Source: Bacteroidaceae bacterium
Lineage (GTDB): Bacteria > Bacteroidota > Bacteroidia > Bacteroidales > Bacteroidaceae
Assembly (NCBI GenBank): GCA_017468985.1
Contig: JAFUHF010000049.1
Span: 1-64,000, forward strand
Length of the DNA: 64,000 nt
Reading direction: 5' to 3'
This document shows, one piece after another, positions 36,907 to 45,429 of this stretch. Under the pieces are notes generated by a model. It ran no database searches and had not been told where the DNA came from. It worked only from the letters and a program-made list of their open reading frames with translations. Made by a program: the position numbers and the translations under genes. Every line of letters begins with the position of its first letter. The first letter of the stretch is position 1.

Positions 36907-39183
36907 TCAACGAGAAAAAGAATAGGGGGCAGCCGCTGCTGAAATGCCGCGCCCTTCATTAGGTTTGGCTCCCATCGTAAAGGCAATGGTTGCGCCTTTT
37001 TGCAGGTCGGACCTAAGGATGAAGTTCTTATCATAAGGTTCTCCGTTCAGTGTAACGGACTGCACATAGCGATTGCTGTTGCTTTGTCCCTGAGCCGAAA
37101 TGCTTACCGTCTTGCCGTTGGGCAAGTGGAGCTTGATCTGATTGAAATATGGAGTACCGATGGCATACTCTCCTGATGCCGGACATACGGGATAGAAGCC
37201 AAGTGCTGAGAATACATACCACGCTGAGGTCTGACCATTGTCCTCATCGCCGCAATAGCCGTCGGGAGTGGCGCGGTAAAGGCGATTCATCACCTCGCGC
37301 ACCCAATACTGCGTTTTCCAAGGCTGGCCGCTCCAGTTGTAGAGATAGATGATGTGCTGCGCCGGCTGATTGCCGTGGGCATACTGACCAAAGTTCATCA
37401 CCTGCATTTCGCGTATTTCGTGAATCACTCCGCGATAGTAGCTTTCGTCGTAATCGGGAGCTTGCACAAAGATGGAATCAAGCATCTGATTAAACCGCGA
37501 ACTTCCACCCATCAGGTTCACCAGTCCCTGCGGATCGTGGAACACCGACCAAGAATAGTGCCACCCATTTCCTTCGGTAAACACATCGCCCCACTTGAGC
37601 GGATTGTATGGCGTTTGAAATTTGCCATCTTTTTTCTTTCCGCGCATCAGGCTGGTTTCTTTGTCGAAGAGATGCTGATAGTTGAGTGCGCGCTGCTTAA
37701 AGGGAGCCAGCTCTGTATCACTCTTTCCCAAGGCCTTGCCAAACTGATAAATGCACCAGTCGTCGTAAGCATACTCCAGCGTGCGTGCAGCACTTTCGTT
37801 GATGCCGTCGTCACAGGGCACATAGCCCAAGCGGTTGTATTGTTCATAGCCCAAACGTCCGGTAGACTTTACCTGGGGATGAACTGCTCCGGCACCATGA
37901 ACCACGGCCTTCCACAACGTTTCGGCATCATATCCACGCAGACCGGCCAAATAGGCATCGGCCACCACTGAGGCCGAATTGTTACCCACCATGCAGTTGC
38001 GATGGCCAGGGCTCACCCATTCGGGCAAGAAGCCGCTCTCTTTATATATGTTGACAAATCCTTCCTGAACGCGCGCATTAACATCGGGATAAGCCAAGTT
38101 CAGCAAAGGGTACAAGGCACGGAACACGTCCCATAGCCCGAAGTCTGTAAACATATATCCCTGCTCCACGGTACCCTTGAAGGGACTATAGTGAACAGGT
38201 TTGTTCTGTGCATTGATTTCATAGAAGCTACGGGGAAAGATCAGGCTGCGATAGAGGCAGGAATAGAACGTTCTGGCGTGGTCTATATCATCCGTGTCCA
38301 CTTCAATCCGGCTCAAGTGCTTGTTCCATTCCCGTGCACCTTCTTCTACTATTTCATCAAAACCTTTCTTGCCAATTTCCCTTCGGAGATTGAGCTGGGC
38401 TTGCTCTGGAGAGATGAAAGAAGATGAAACCTTGACCGTCAGTTCACCTCCCTCTTTGCCAAAGCCCACAATGGCTCCGGCATGTTCACTGCGCATTTCG
38501 GTAGCCTGGGTGTTCATGTTATCACCATCGCAGGCCGCCGTATACTTAAAGTCCTTGCTGAATTCCAATACGAAGAAGTTCTTGAAATTGGTAGGCACTC
38601 CACCGGCGTTGCGAGTGGTGTAACCCACTATTTTTCGCTCCTTGGGCAGAATCTTGACATACGATCCTTTATCGAAAGCATCCACCGTAAGATAGGCCTC
38701 TTTGTTCTTTGGATAAGTGATGCGCAGCATGGCAGCACGCATGGTGGGAGAGAGCTCTGTCGTCACATTATAGTCGGCCAGATATACCTTATAATAATAA
38801 GGATGTGCCTCCTCGCCAAAGTGGCTGAACCAGCTGGCACGCTTTTCTTCATTCATGATGGGACTATCCGTGGTGGGCATGAGCGAGAACGTGCCGTAGT
38901 CGTTGATCCACGGACTGGGCTGATGTGTCTGTTTGATGCCTCTCAGTTTGTGCGTGGTATATGTATAGATCCATCCATCGCCATTCTTGCCTGTTTGCGG
39001 TGTCCATCCATGTGTTCCCCATGGCATGGTGATGGCTGGATATAGATTTCCCGTTGACAGTTCAAAGGTAGACAGTGTGCCCACAAGCGGATTGACCATA
39101 TCAACGGGGCCTCCCGTTTCGTAAGCTGCTGTGGCAGCACTGACAGAGCAAAGACTCAATATTGCAATAAAGAAATGTTTCAT
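36907..39183 (-). CDS. GH92 family alpha-mannosidase
   Basis: 758 residues from the ATG at 39183 (MKHFFIAILSLCSVSAATA signal peptide; a longer reading from 39222 lacks one). GH92 enzymes are calcium-dependent exo-alpha-mannosidases, often acting on alpha-1,2 linkages of N-glycans or yeast mannan. VDMVNPLVGT, the N-terminal sandwich, and the catalytic barrel with GHRNCMVGNNSASVVADAYL and GDEDNGQTSAWYVFSALGFYPV are present. It is a single gene; no SusC/D or other mannosidases are nearby. A -7-like TATTTTTG (minus) is at 39220-39227. Confidence 0.94.
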   Translation of the reverse strand: MKHFFIAILSLCSVSAATAAYETGGPVDMVNPLVGTLSTFELSTGNLYPAITMPWGTHGWTPQTGKNGDGWIYTYTTHKLRGIKQTHQPSPWINDYGTFSLMPTTDSPIMNEEKRASWFSHFGEEAHPYYYKVYLADYNVTTELSPTMRAAMLRITYPKNKEAYLTVDAFDKGSYVKILPKERKIVGYTTRNAGGVPTNFKNFFVLEFSKDFKYTAACDGDNMNTQATEMRSEHAGAIVGFGKEGGELTVKVSSSFISPEQAQLNLRREIGKKGFDEIVEEGAREWNKHLSRIEVDTDDIDHARTFYSCLYRSLIFPRSFYEINAQNKPVHYSPFKGTVEQGYMFTDFGLWDVFRALYPLLNLAYPDVNARVQEGFVNIYKESGFLPEWVSPGHRNCMVGNNSASVVADAYLAGLRGYDAETLWKAVVHGAGAVHPQVKSTGRLGYEQYNRLGYVPCDDGINESAARTLEYAYDDWCIYQFGKALGKSDTELAPFKQRALNYQHLFDKETSLMRGKKKDGKFQTPYNPLKWGDVFTEGNGWHYSWSVFHDPQGLVNLMGGSSRFNQMLDSIFVQAPDYDESYYRGVIHEIREMQVMNFGQYAHGNQPAQHIIYLYNWSGQPWKTQYWVREVMNRLYRATPDGYCGDEDNGQTSAWYVFSALGFYPVCPASGEYAIGTPYFNQIKLHLPNGKTVSISAQGQSNSNRYVQSVTLNGEPYDKNFILRSDLQKGATIAFTMGAKPNEGRGISAAAAPYSFSR

Positions 39184-39450
39184 GATGATGAAGATGATGG
39201 TTTGCGGCTTCGAAGTTAGCAAAAATAGTTAACACCATCTTCCATTACTCCGGATTATCTCATCTCTCCATAAAGGAAGCGACGATTTCGACACGAAAAA
39301 GGCGATATTGAATATTCATCTGTTTTGCATCTTGGCGCCTGTAATCTCATGTTGGCATAAATGGAAAAGCATGAATTCAAATAATCCCATATTTGCCATG
39401 GCTTTAAGCCAAACGGACACGTCAAGCCTACAGGCTTGCATGATAAGACC
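39184..39450. other. Intergenic region, no gene seen
   Basis: The minus-strand frame at 39255-39527 runs through the terminator and has no protein-like features. A short inverted repeat CAAGCCT-A-CAGGCTTG lies around 39423-39438. Confidence 0.45.
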
Positions 39451-39485
39451 ATAACAGGGGATGCGTAAAACGCATCCCCTGTTAT
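39451..39485 (-). terminator. Strong hairpin terminator of the lipoprotein unit
   Basis: A perfect 15-bp stem (39451-39465 with 39471-39485) and a TAAAA loop, about 60 bases past the lipoprotein stop. Confidence 0.8.
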
Positions 39486-39546
39486 AAGCACGATTCTACA
39501 CGTTAATCTTAAAGTGTTGCAGAACATGCGCTCTGCATAGCCACAG

Positions 39547-40095
39547 TTATAAGGGCATCTTGAATCTCACGCGGAAAGGTTCTTCTGCTTTCTTACCATT
39601 ATCATACGTGATAACCAATGTGCCATTTGTTTCTCCTAAGAAGGCTTCTTCTTTGGCATCAAAATGGGTTTGTTCCAACTCAGCCCCAAGACCTGCTACC
39701 GTTATCTTCATGCCCTCAGTGTTATTGGGACATGGTATAACCGCCAATTCATGGACCATCTTATCCTTTGTCCTATAGGTAATGGCTAAATCTATATGTA
39801 TCCCACACTCTTTGGAACTGTCATACAATCTACCCACCATTTTTCTTTCCTCCTTCACTGGTATGGGCTCAAGTTTTCCATCCTTACTCACCTGAGGATC
39901 CATTACTTGTTCATTCGTTATCGGACGAATTATGATACGTGTACTATCTGCATCTTCTAACTCTGGCTGCAACTCATCACTCATGATGAGTTGGGCGTTT
40001 TCCTGGTACTTTTGATCAAACTCTTCATCTCCACTACAAGCAGAGAATACGTCAATGGCACAAATAATAGCGCACAAAATAAAGAACTTCTTCAT
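39547..40095 (-). CDS. Lipoprotein homologous to the sensor-like domain of the neighbouring M56 protein
   Basis: 182 residues. The signal peptide ends in FSAC (Cys20). A polar linker (20-90) leads to a beta-rich domain (about 94-182) that ends in EEPFRVRFKMPL. That domain aligns with residues 338-428 of the M56 protein at 41823-43109: DLAITYRTKDKMV matches LSLTYRRMNMVV, LEQTHFDAKEEAFLGE matches LKQTCYDPLEQAFIGE, and the last eleven residues are nearly identical. I know no named family for it. Its promoter carries the same palindrome as the regulator gene. By analogy with BlaR1 and beta-lactamase it may bind or neutralise the ligand that the M56 protein senses; this is inference. Confidence 0.8.
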   Translation of the reverse strand: MKKFFILCAIICAIDVFSACSGDEEFDQKYQENAQLIMSDELQPELEDADSTRIIIRPITNEQVMDPQVSKDGKLEPIPVKEERKMVGRLYDSSKECGIHIDLAITYRTKDKMVHELAVIPCPNNTEGMKITVAGLGAELEQTHFDAKEEAFLGETNGTLVITYDNGKKAEEPFRVRFKMPL

Positions 40096-40123
40096 AAAAG
40101 ATGAATTTAATTGATTTACATGG

Positions 40124-40131
40124 CAAAGATA
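40124..40131 (-). promoter_or_regulatory. -7 element of the lipoprotein promoter
   Basis: TATCTTTG on the minus strand, matching TAnnTTTG. No -33 element is present; the palindrome at 40154-40171 occupies that position. Confidence 0.65.
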
Positions 40132-40153
40132 AACACAAGTAAACCAAATGGAG

Positions 40154-40171
40154 TATCGTATATTTACGATA
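40154..40171. promoter_or_regulatory. Operator palindrome TATCGTA-N4-TACGATA upstream of the lipoprotein gene
   Basis: A perfect 7-bp inverted repeat with spacer TATT. It lies 58 bp before the lipoprotein start and 22 bp beyond the -7 element, so it replaces the -33 element. An identical-arm copy lies at 43966-43983. The placement suggests an activator site. The remainder of 40172-40313 shows no gene. Confidence 0.75.
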
Positions 40172-40313
40172 AAATGATCATCTGAAATGAAAGAGTAATT
40201 TGAACCCTTAAGTGGGAGAGATCTTAAGTGTTATTTGTAATCATCATTAGGGCATATGTTGTATTAGTGCTAAACAAAAGAATTCAAAATTCGCTGAATT
40301 GAACATCGAATGA

Positions 40314-40892
40314 CTAAAGAATGATATTGCTACGTTGTTCGTGTGATAGCACAGTTGTCGAAAGCACGGCTCGTGCAGAATCTTGCATCAATGAGAAGTC
40401 GTTGGATTTGACCTTGGGCTTCATCGCTACCATTTTATGAGCAATGATTATCATGCTGTCCGTTGCTCCCATCTCTTTATATGCGTTCATCATCAGATAG
40501 AGTGGCCTTATCTTATGCGGAATGCGATAGTGTGCCTTACGATAGCAGGATATTGCCTTAGGAAAATCTCCTTCGGCGTGAAAACACTGTCCTTCTACGA
40601 CCCAAAATACCATGTCACCACTCAAGCTCTGACCAATTTTCATCACCTTTCTGCATTCTGCATACCACTTTATATCCGTGAGACAACTGCCATAATCTAA
40701 AAGAAACTGCAAGTTTCGATATCCTATTGGATATAGGTTCTGATAACATTTGGCCAATTTTACGGAATGTTTTCGGGCCTGAATGTTATGAACTTCAAGA
40801 TATTGATGCATAGCCATACGGTGTTTCTTTGTTCTTCCAAAATTATGCATGAGACCTCCGTAAGTCATTATTAATAATGTCAGCATAAGCAA
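40314..40892 (-). CDS. TPR-like protein, detached C-terminal part of an O-antigen-ligase family protein
   Basis: 192 residues. A hydrophobic start (MLMLTLLIMTYGG) is followed by helical repeats with TPR character: FLLDYGSCLTDIKWYAECRKV, VVEGQCFHAEGDFPKAISCYRKAHY and PLYLMMNAYKEMG. In many Bacteroidetes, O-antigen-ligase proteins carry a final membrane helix and such TPRs in the same chain; here the ligase frame stops six bases before this frame begins. So this is either a natural split or a recent break. It would tether TPRs to the inner membrane. Confidence 0.65.
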   Translation of the reverse strand: MLMLTLLIMTYGGLMHNFGRTKKHRMAMHQYLEVHNIQARKHSVKLAKCYQNLYPIGYRNLQFLLDYGSCLTDIKWYAECRKVMKIGQSLSGDMVFWVVEGQCFHAEGDFPKAISCYRKAHYRIPHKIRPLYLMMNAYKEMGATDSMIIIAHKMVAMKPKVKSNDFSLMQDSARAVLSTTVLSHEQRSNIIL

Positions 40893-40898
40893 ACAGAT

Positions 40899-41813
40899 TT
40901 ACCAACGACCTTTTTCAAAATGATTCTCATAACAATTATATATTGCCAGAAGGATCAGAGTCACGCTTAGGAAACAAGGTGCAAAAAGATGAAAGGGATA
41001 AGAAAACAATGCAGCCATCAAAAAGGATATGACGCAACAGAATAAAGGCAAAGAGTCCTTATTACAATTACGCCACAACTCACGTAGTAACTGTAAAAGT
41101 ACTATCATAATGACTCCGAATACCATCAATCCATGCTCTACCAATAGTTGTAAATACTCGTTGTAAGCATAGTCAGGAGCTCCAGCCAGATATTGTTCGC
41201 GAATAGGACGTTCCTTTGTGCGAAAATATGTTTCTTGAGCTTCGCCATAGAATGATGAAAATGAGCCATAGCCCATAAGCAAACCTTTTGGATGATGTGT
41301 CATTTGCCAAACGGTAACCTTCCAGATAAGTTGACGTCCATCGGCTGAATCCTTCTTGAAAAAGTAAACAAATGTGTAGACAAGCGATAGTCCAATAATG
41401 AATAAGATGGCATGACGCCTTTGGATGCATATTTTTCCTGATTGCTTCATCAAAAACAAGCAAACTACCAATACACAACCAGAAAGAGCTGCCATCCAAG
41501 CTGCACGACAACACGTTGCTATTAAGGCAAGTATGGGTAAGGGCAAAGATGCAAATATTATCAGTGATAACAGCCTATCAATCCAATTTGATGATTTCCA
41601 TCTTAATAAACACAAACTGCTATAACACAACCAAGGTAGCATAAAAGCCAAAAGCAAGGCCAATTCTGTAGATCTTAGAAATGTTCCAGACACCCTAAAT
41701 GCCCATGTCAGAGAAAAGAAATGCCACTGCCATTGGACAAGAGCGATGTAACTTTGATATACACATATCAACAATAAGGCTACACTTACAACTCTTGAAA
41801 TTGTTTTATACAT
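40899..41813 (-). CDS. O-antigen ligase/Wzy_C-like membrane protein
   Basis: 304 residues with about eight to nine membrane helices. Family marks are FRVSGTFLRSTELALLLAF in the first half, the extracytoplasmic loop DSADGRQLIWKVTVWQMTHHPKGLLMGYG, and YAYNEYLQLLVEHGLMVFG after it. Members join lipid-linked glycans to lipid A or protein, or polymerise them. It is short, starting at the third or fourth helix of the usual family, and lacks the C-terminal TPR part, which follows as a separate frame. It starts 9 bp after the M56 gene. Confidence 0.75.
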   Translation of the reverse strand: MYKTISRVVSVALLLICVYQSYIALVQWQWHFFSLTWAFRVSGTFLRSTELALLLAFMLPWLCYSSLCLLRWKSSNWIDRLLSLIIFASLPLPILALIATCCRAAWMAALSGCVLVVCLFLMKQSGKICIQRRHAILFIIGLSLVYTFVYFFKKDSADGRQLIWKVTVWQMTHHPKGLLMGYGSFSSFYGEAQETYFRTKERPIREQYLAGAPDYAYNEYLQLLVEHGLMVFGVIMIVLLQLLRELWRNCNKDSLPLFCCVISFLMAALFSYPFHLFAPCFLSVTLILLAIYNCYENHFEKGRW

Positions 41814-41822
41814 TACTTTAGA

Positions 41823-43109
41823 CTAAACTGGCATTTTGAACCTCACGCGGAATGGCTCTTTGGTCTTTCTTCCATCTACATTTTCCAATACAAAGTTTCC
41901 TGCTAACTCACCTATGAATGCTTGTTCAAGGGGATCATAACAAGTCTGTTTCAAATCGTTTTCTTGAATTTCAATATGTGATTGCCAGAACTCATCTTGA
42001 GGTTCGGAAGAAAGAGCGATGGCATCTACTACCATATTCATTCTTCGATAGGTTAATGAAAGAATGGCCTGTGCATGATAATTATGGGTACAAGTGTAGA
42101 CTGCCGTAGACAGCTGAGCCAAGCCAGATGATATGTTTCTTTTACCCATTTGGACAGATCGGGCAGGTAGTCCCTCTACATAAACAATGGCTTCATTGGG
42201 CTTTGGGGCTACAGAAACTGGATGTTCCAAAATGAGTCGTGAGGATGTGAGTCCCATAACCAAAGTGACAATGAAGAGAAAAACAGCCATGGCAGGCAGA
42301 CGTCTTCTTCCCGGATGATTGACCCTAAAGGCTCTTTTCAGAACCATGCAGCCAAAGCCATTGTAGAACGACAAGGGAGGTAAGGGATAGCTCTGCGATA
42401 ACAATAAACTGTAATGAGATGCATTATGGAACTCTCCTACCACGGCACGGTCGGCCAAAAGTTCATGAACATACTTTAATTGAGCAAATAGGATCCATGA
42501 AATGGGGTTGAACCAGCAAAGACAGCGCACTAATGAAAAGGCCAAAATATCTATGGTATGATGCTGGCGGATGTGTGCCCACTCATGCGTGAACAGAATG
42601 GGGCACAACATGTTGTTGTTGAAATCGGATTCGTACATGAAAATATTCCTGCCGATGCTGAAAGTCGGTCCCTCTCCCTGAAGCAAACGTATGTGGTGAC
42701 CGTTCTTCTCGGTTGCTCTACTGGAACGCATCAACTGAAGCACCTGAAGAAATCCGTAAAACATAAAGAGCAACATCAACACTACCCCTGTCAAGTAAAC
42801 AGCAAAAATGACATCGGCCCACGGCAAAGAAACAGACGAAGCCGTCGGATCAGTCCACACCGTGGCTACGTCGGAAAATACTTCCTGAATTTCATTGACA
42901 GTAACGGCAACTCCGTGTTGAGATGCAGATGCCATATGAAAACGGAAAGCGTGAGCTAACAATGGAGCCGTAAACGATGCCACCGCACAAAGCCACAAAC
43001 CCATGCGGCGAAACGTAAACTGACGATTTTCGGCTATCAGCTGATATGCCGCACAAAGAACGGTAAGAATGAGGTTGACCTGAATAATATAGATAAGGAA
43101 GGGATGCAT
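41823..43109 (-). CDS. M56 (BlaR1-like) membrane metallopeptidase with a C-terminal domain shared with the lipoprotein
   Basis: 428 residues. Membrane helices are near 4-24, 38-55, 98-120 and 274-290. Between the third and fourth lies the cytoplasmic gluzincin site HEWAH (175-179) with the third-ligand motif ELLAD (216-220). Residues 295-428 are extracytoplasmic and end in KEPFRVRFKMPV, homologous to the lipoprotein at 39547-40095. In BlaR1/MecR1 the C-terminal domain is a penicillin sensor and the protease inactivates a repressor; here no BlaI/MecI gene is adjacent, and a LuxR-type regulator lies upstream instead. It starts 22 bp after that regulator's stop. Confidence 0.88.
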   Translation of the reverse strand: MHPFLIYIIQVNLILTVLCAAYQLIAENRQFTFRRMGLWLCAVASFTAPLLAHAFRFHMASASQHGVAVTVNEIQEVFSDVATVWTDPTASSVSLPWADVIFAVYLTGVVLMLLFMFYGFLQVLQLMRSSRATEKNGHHIRLLQGEGPTFSIGRNIFMYESDFNNNMLCPILFTHEWAHIRQHHTIDILAFSLVRCLCWFNPISWILFAQLKYVHELLADRAVVGEFHNASHYSLLLSQSYPLPPLSFYNGFGCMVLKRAFRVNHPGRRRLPAMAVFLFIVTLVMGLTSSRLILEHPVSVAPKPNEAIVYVEGLPARSVQMGKRNISSGLAQLSTAVYTCTHNYHAQAILSLTYRRMNMVVDAIALSSEPQDEFWQSHIEIQENDLKQTCYDPLEQAFIGELAGNFVLENVDGRKTKEPFRVRFKMPV

Positions 43110-43131
43110 GGTAAAAACAGCAGAATGGAAA

Positions 43132-43908
43132 TCAAAGTTGATCTAACAGATGAAGACGCTCACTGACTTTCACAGCTTCGCCAATATTATGAACGCCCAG
43201 TTTCTTCATAATGTTTGAAGCATAGGTGGTAATGGTTCGCTGGCTATAGTGGGTGATGCGAGCGATTTCCTGATACTTCATTCCCCCTTTCACATACCTT
43301 AGTATTTCGGTTTCTGAATGCGTGAGTCTGGGCACTGATACTGACTGCCACGATTCTATGGCAAAATTGAAAAAGCTCACGCTCAGGTTGCGCTCGTTGA
43401 CATACAACAAACGGTCGGTTGCCACTGCCACCGAAGGAGAAACAATAAGCAATGCCAACCAGGGACGACGATTTTGAGCTAATTCAAGAGGTTTATAAAT
43501 GATGTCGTATGCCAAGTGGTCCATTGTTCCAACAGGCATTTGAAAAGTAAAATGACAAGAACCTATCTCCCATGGTGACATTTGGGCGATACGCTGCAAG
43601 ATGCAGTTACTCAAAGCCTGCTTAGGACGAATAGACGCCAGATCATCAGTGATGAGGTGCTTGCTGGGCATAATAGTACGCAGGAAACTGCTCGTACGAT
43701 GGTCCACCAGATAGAGCACCTTGCCAGAAACAGGTACCTGGAGCATGTGCAAATGGAGCAGATAGCGATCGTCGGAGTCGGACGGCAAGCCTTTATGCTC
43801 ATGAGTGAGCCATGGGCAGTCGAGCCTGTAGAACTCGGACTTTCCTATATAGTGATGAACAAACTGGTGCCACCAATTGTGGGTGGCGAGATAGATTTTC
43901 CTGAACAT
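43132..43908 (-). CDS. LuxR-type transcriptional regulator
   Basis: 258 residues. The C-terminal domain (about 195-255) is a LuxR/GerE helix-turn-helix: LTHSETEILRYVKGGMKYQE, IARITHYSQRTITTYASNIM, KKLGVHNIGEAVKVSE. The N-terminal 190 residues are not a receiver domain (no aspartate pocket) and may be PAS-like. It heads the unit with the M56, ligase and TPR genes and has the palindromic operator 57 bp upstream, so it probably regulates itself as well as the lipoprotein gene. How the M56 protein signals to it is not shown by the sequence. Confidence 0.85.
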   Translation of the reverse strand: MFRKIYLATHNWWHQFVHHYIGKSEFYRLDCPWLTHEHKGLPSDSDDRYLLHLHMLQVPVSGKVLYLVDHRTSSFLRTIMPSKHLITDDLASIRPKQALSNCILQRIAQMSPWEIGSCHFTFQMPVGTMDHLAYDIIYKPLELAQNRRPWLALLIVSPSVAVATDRLLYVNERNLSVSFFNFAIESWQSVSVPRLTHSETEILRYVKGGMKYQEIARITHYSQRTITTYASNIMKKLGVHNIGEAVKVSERLHLLDQL

Positions 43909-43936
43909 AGACCATTACGGAAAAGAATGTTAGATA

Positions 43937-43944
43937 CAAAATTA
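43937..43944 (-). promoter_or_regulatory. -7 element of the regulator promoter
   Basis: TAATTTTG on the minus strand, 28 bp before the start, with the palindrome at 43966-43983 standing 21 bp beyond it in place of a -33 element. Confidence 0.6.
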
Positions 43945-43965
43945 AACAAAGGGAAGCGAATAGGG

Positions 43966-43983
43966 TATCGTACACGTACGATA
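43966..43983. promoter_or_regulatory. Operator palindrome TATCGTA-N4-TACGATA upstream of the regulator gene
   Basis: The arms are identical to those at 40154-40171; the spacer is CACG. The distances to the -7 element and to the start codon are the same within one base at both sites. A half-site TACGATA is at 44027-44033. Confidence 0.75.
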
Positions 43984-44059
43984 AAATACACTTTGCTTTA
44001 TTCCGTTAATGATTTTTAGGTTTCTGTACGATAACGAAAACCTCTTTTCTGAAAAACGA

Positions 44060-45283
44060 TTAGCAATAAATTAGCGTAGTTAACCGGTCTACGCCCATGA
44101 CTTCTCCAGCCACAGTTTGCAATTGTTCGGCCGTTACGGCATGGATATCGCTGATGATCTTGTTTACATCGCGATGGCGTCCGGTATGGGCAAACGTCTT
44201 GCCCATGGCCAGGGCATAGCTTTCGAAATTGTCGCCAGCAATGAGCACCTGACCAGAGAGTTGCTTCTTGGCGGCCTGTAAACGCGAGGGCGAAAGACGA
44301 TCGTTACAGAGACGTTCCAACTGCTGGAGTACCAGATGGCGACAACGATCTACATCGGCCTCGTCGCAACCGAAGTAAACACTCCACACGCCGGCATCCG
44401 TATAACTGAAGGTAGTACTTTCTACGGTATAGACCAGTCCGTGCTTTTCGCGCAAACTGACACTCAGGAGCGAGTTCATGCCCGGTCCGCCCAGAAGATT
44501 GCTGAGCAGAAACAAAGCTGGGCGCAGCGGATGTTCGGCTGAATAACCGCGATTGCCTATCAGTACATGGGCCTGATGCGTTTCGCGACTTTGCTGCCGG
44601 TATTCGCTCGTGTATGGCGGAAGCTTGCTGAGTGGCATAACAGGTCTCTCCGATGACAGTCCTTCGGTATGCTTCTGGGCCATACTTACCAATCGCGAAA
44701 ACGAAACATTGCCAAACACAAACAGCGTGACACCGGCTGGACGATAGTATTGGCGCGTAAAGCGTAAGGCATCCTCGGTGGTATACTGCCTGAGGCGATC
44801 GGCAGTACCCAGGATGTTGCGTCCCAGCCCGTGGCCGCGAAACAACATTTCTTCGAACTCATCGAAAATGAGTTCGGCTGGTGAATCCTGATAGCTGTCA
44901 ATTTCGTCGATGATCACTTCAACTTCCTTCTGAAGCTCTCGCTGAGGATAAATACTGTGGAACACGATGTCGAAAAGCAGATCCAAGGCACGCGCCCAGT
45001 CCTGCCGCTGAATCATGGCATAATATACGGTTTCTTCCTTATTGGTGTATGCATTCAGGTCGCCACCTACGCGCTCCAAGCGGTTTCGGATGTGGCAGGC
45101 GCGCCGTCGGGCAGTACCCTTGAAGGTGGTGTGCTCACAGAAATGGGCCAAGCCACTGTCGAAGGGATCTTCGTGACGCGTACCGGCACTCACGATGAGG
45201 CCAATGTATACTACATCGGTAGGACATGGCTCTTGAATGATACGAAGCCCATTGTCTAACGTGGTGTAATGATATTCCTTCAT
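44060..45283 (-). CDS. M16 family zinc peptidase (processing-protease type)
   Basis: 407 residues from the ATG at 45283 (MKEYHYTTLDNGLR); a longer frame to 45379 adds an unlikely leader that covers the promoter. The inverted zinc motif HxxEH is HFCEH at 47-51, and the distal glutamate lies in VEVIIDEIDSY. LNAYTNKEETVYY and the second-half ESTTFSYTDAGVWSVYFGC are typical. It resembles cytoplasmic M16B peptidases (PqqL/YmxG group) and has both half-domains in one short chain. It probably forms dimers. A -7-like TAAATTTG (minus) is at 45292-45299. Confidence 0.92.
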   Translation of the reverse strand: MKEYHYTTLDNGLRIIQEPCPTDVVYIGLIVSAGTRHEDPFDSGLAHFCEHTTFKGTARRRACHIRNRLERVGGDLNAYTNKEETVYYAMIQRQDWARALDLLFDIVFHSIYPQRELQKEVEVIIDEIDSYQDSPAELIFDEFEEMLFRGHGLGRNILGTADRLRQYTTEDALRFTRQYYRPAGVTLFVFGNVSFSRLVSMAQKHTEGLSSERPVMPLSKLPPYTSEYRQQSRETHQAHVLIGNRGYSAEHPLRPALFLLSNLLGGPGMNSLLSVSLREKHGLVYTVESTTFSYTDAGVWSVYFGCDEADVDRCRHLVLQQLERLCNDRLSPSRLQAAKKQLSGQVLIAGDNFESYALAMGKTFAHTGRHRDVNKIISDIHAVTAEQLQTVAGEVMGVDRLTTLIYC

Positions 45284-45429
45284 TGCGGCCGCAAATTTAG
45301 CTATTTTCCTGGCGCAAACATTGTTTTTTGTGCGAAAAAAGCGAACTTTGCACCAAGCAGTGCCTCGCGTGGACACCAAGCGAGGCCAATCTGCTAAAAA
45401 ACAAACATTAATCCATTTACATTATTGAC

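Noticed and set aside
39255..39527. A 90-residue minus-strand gene
   Set aside because: It reads through a strong terminator hairpin and has no recognisable composition or start signal.
41823..43908. A classical BlaI/BlaR1 beta-lactam resistance pair
   Set aside because: No BlaI/MecI-type repressor or beta-lactamase gene is present, and the C-terminal domain of the M56 protein is not a penicillin-binding fold by its motifs.
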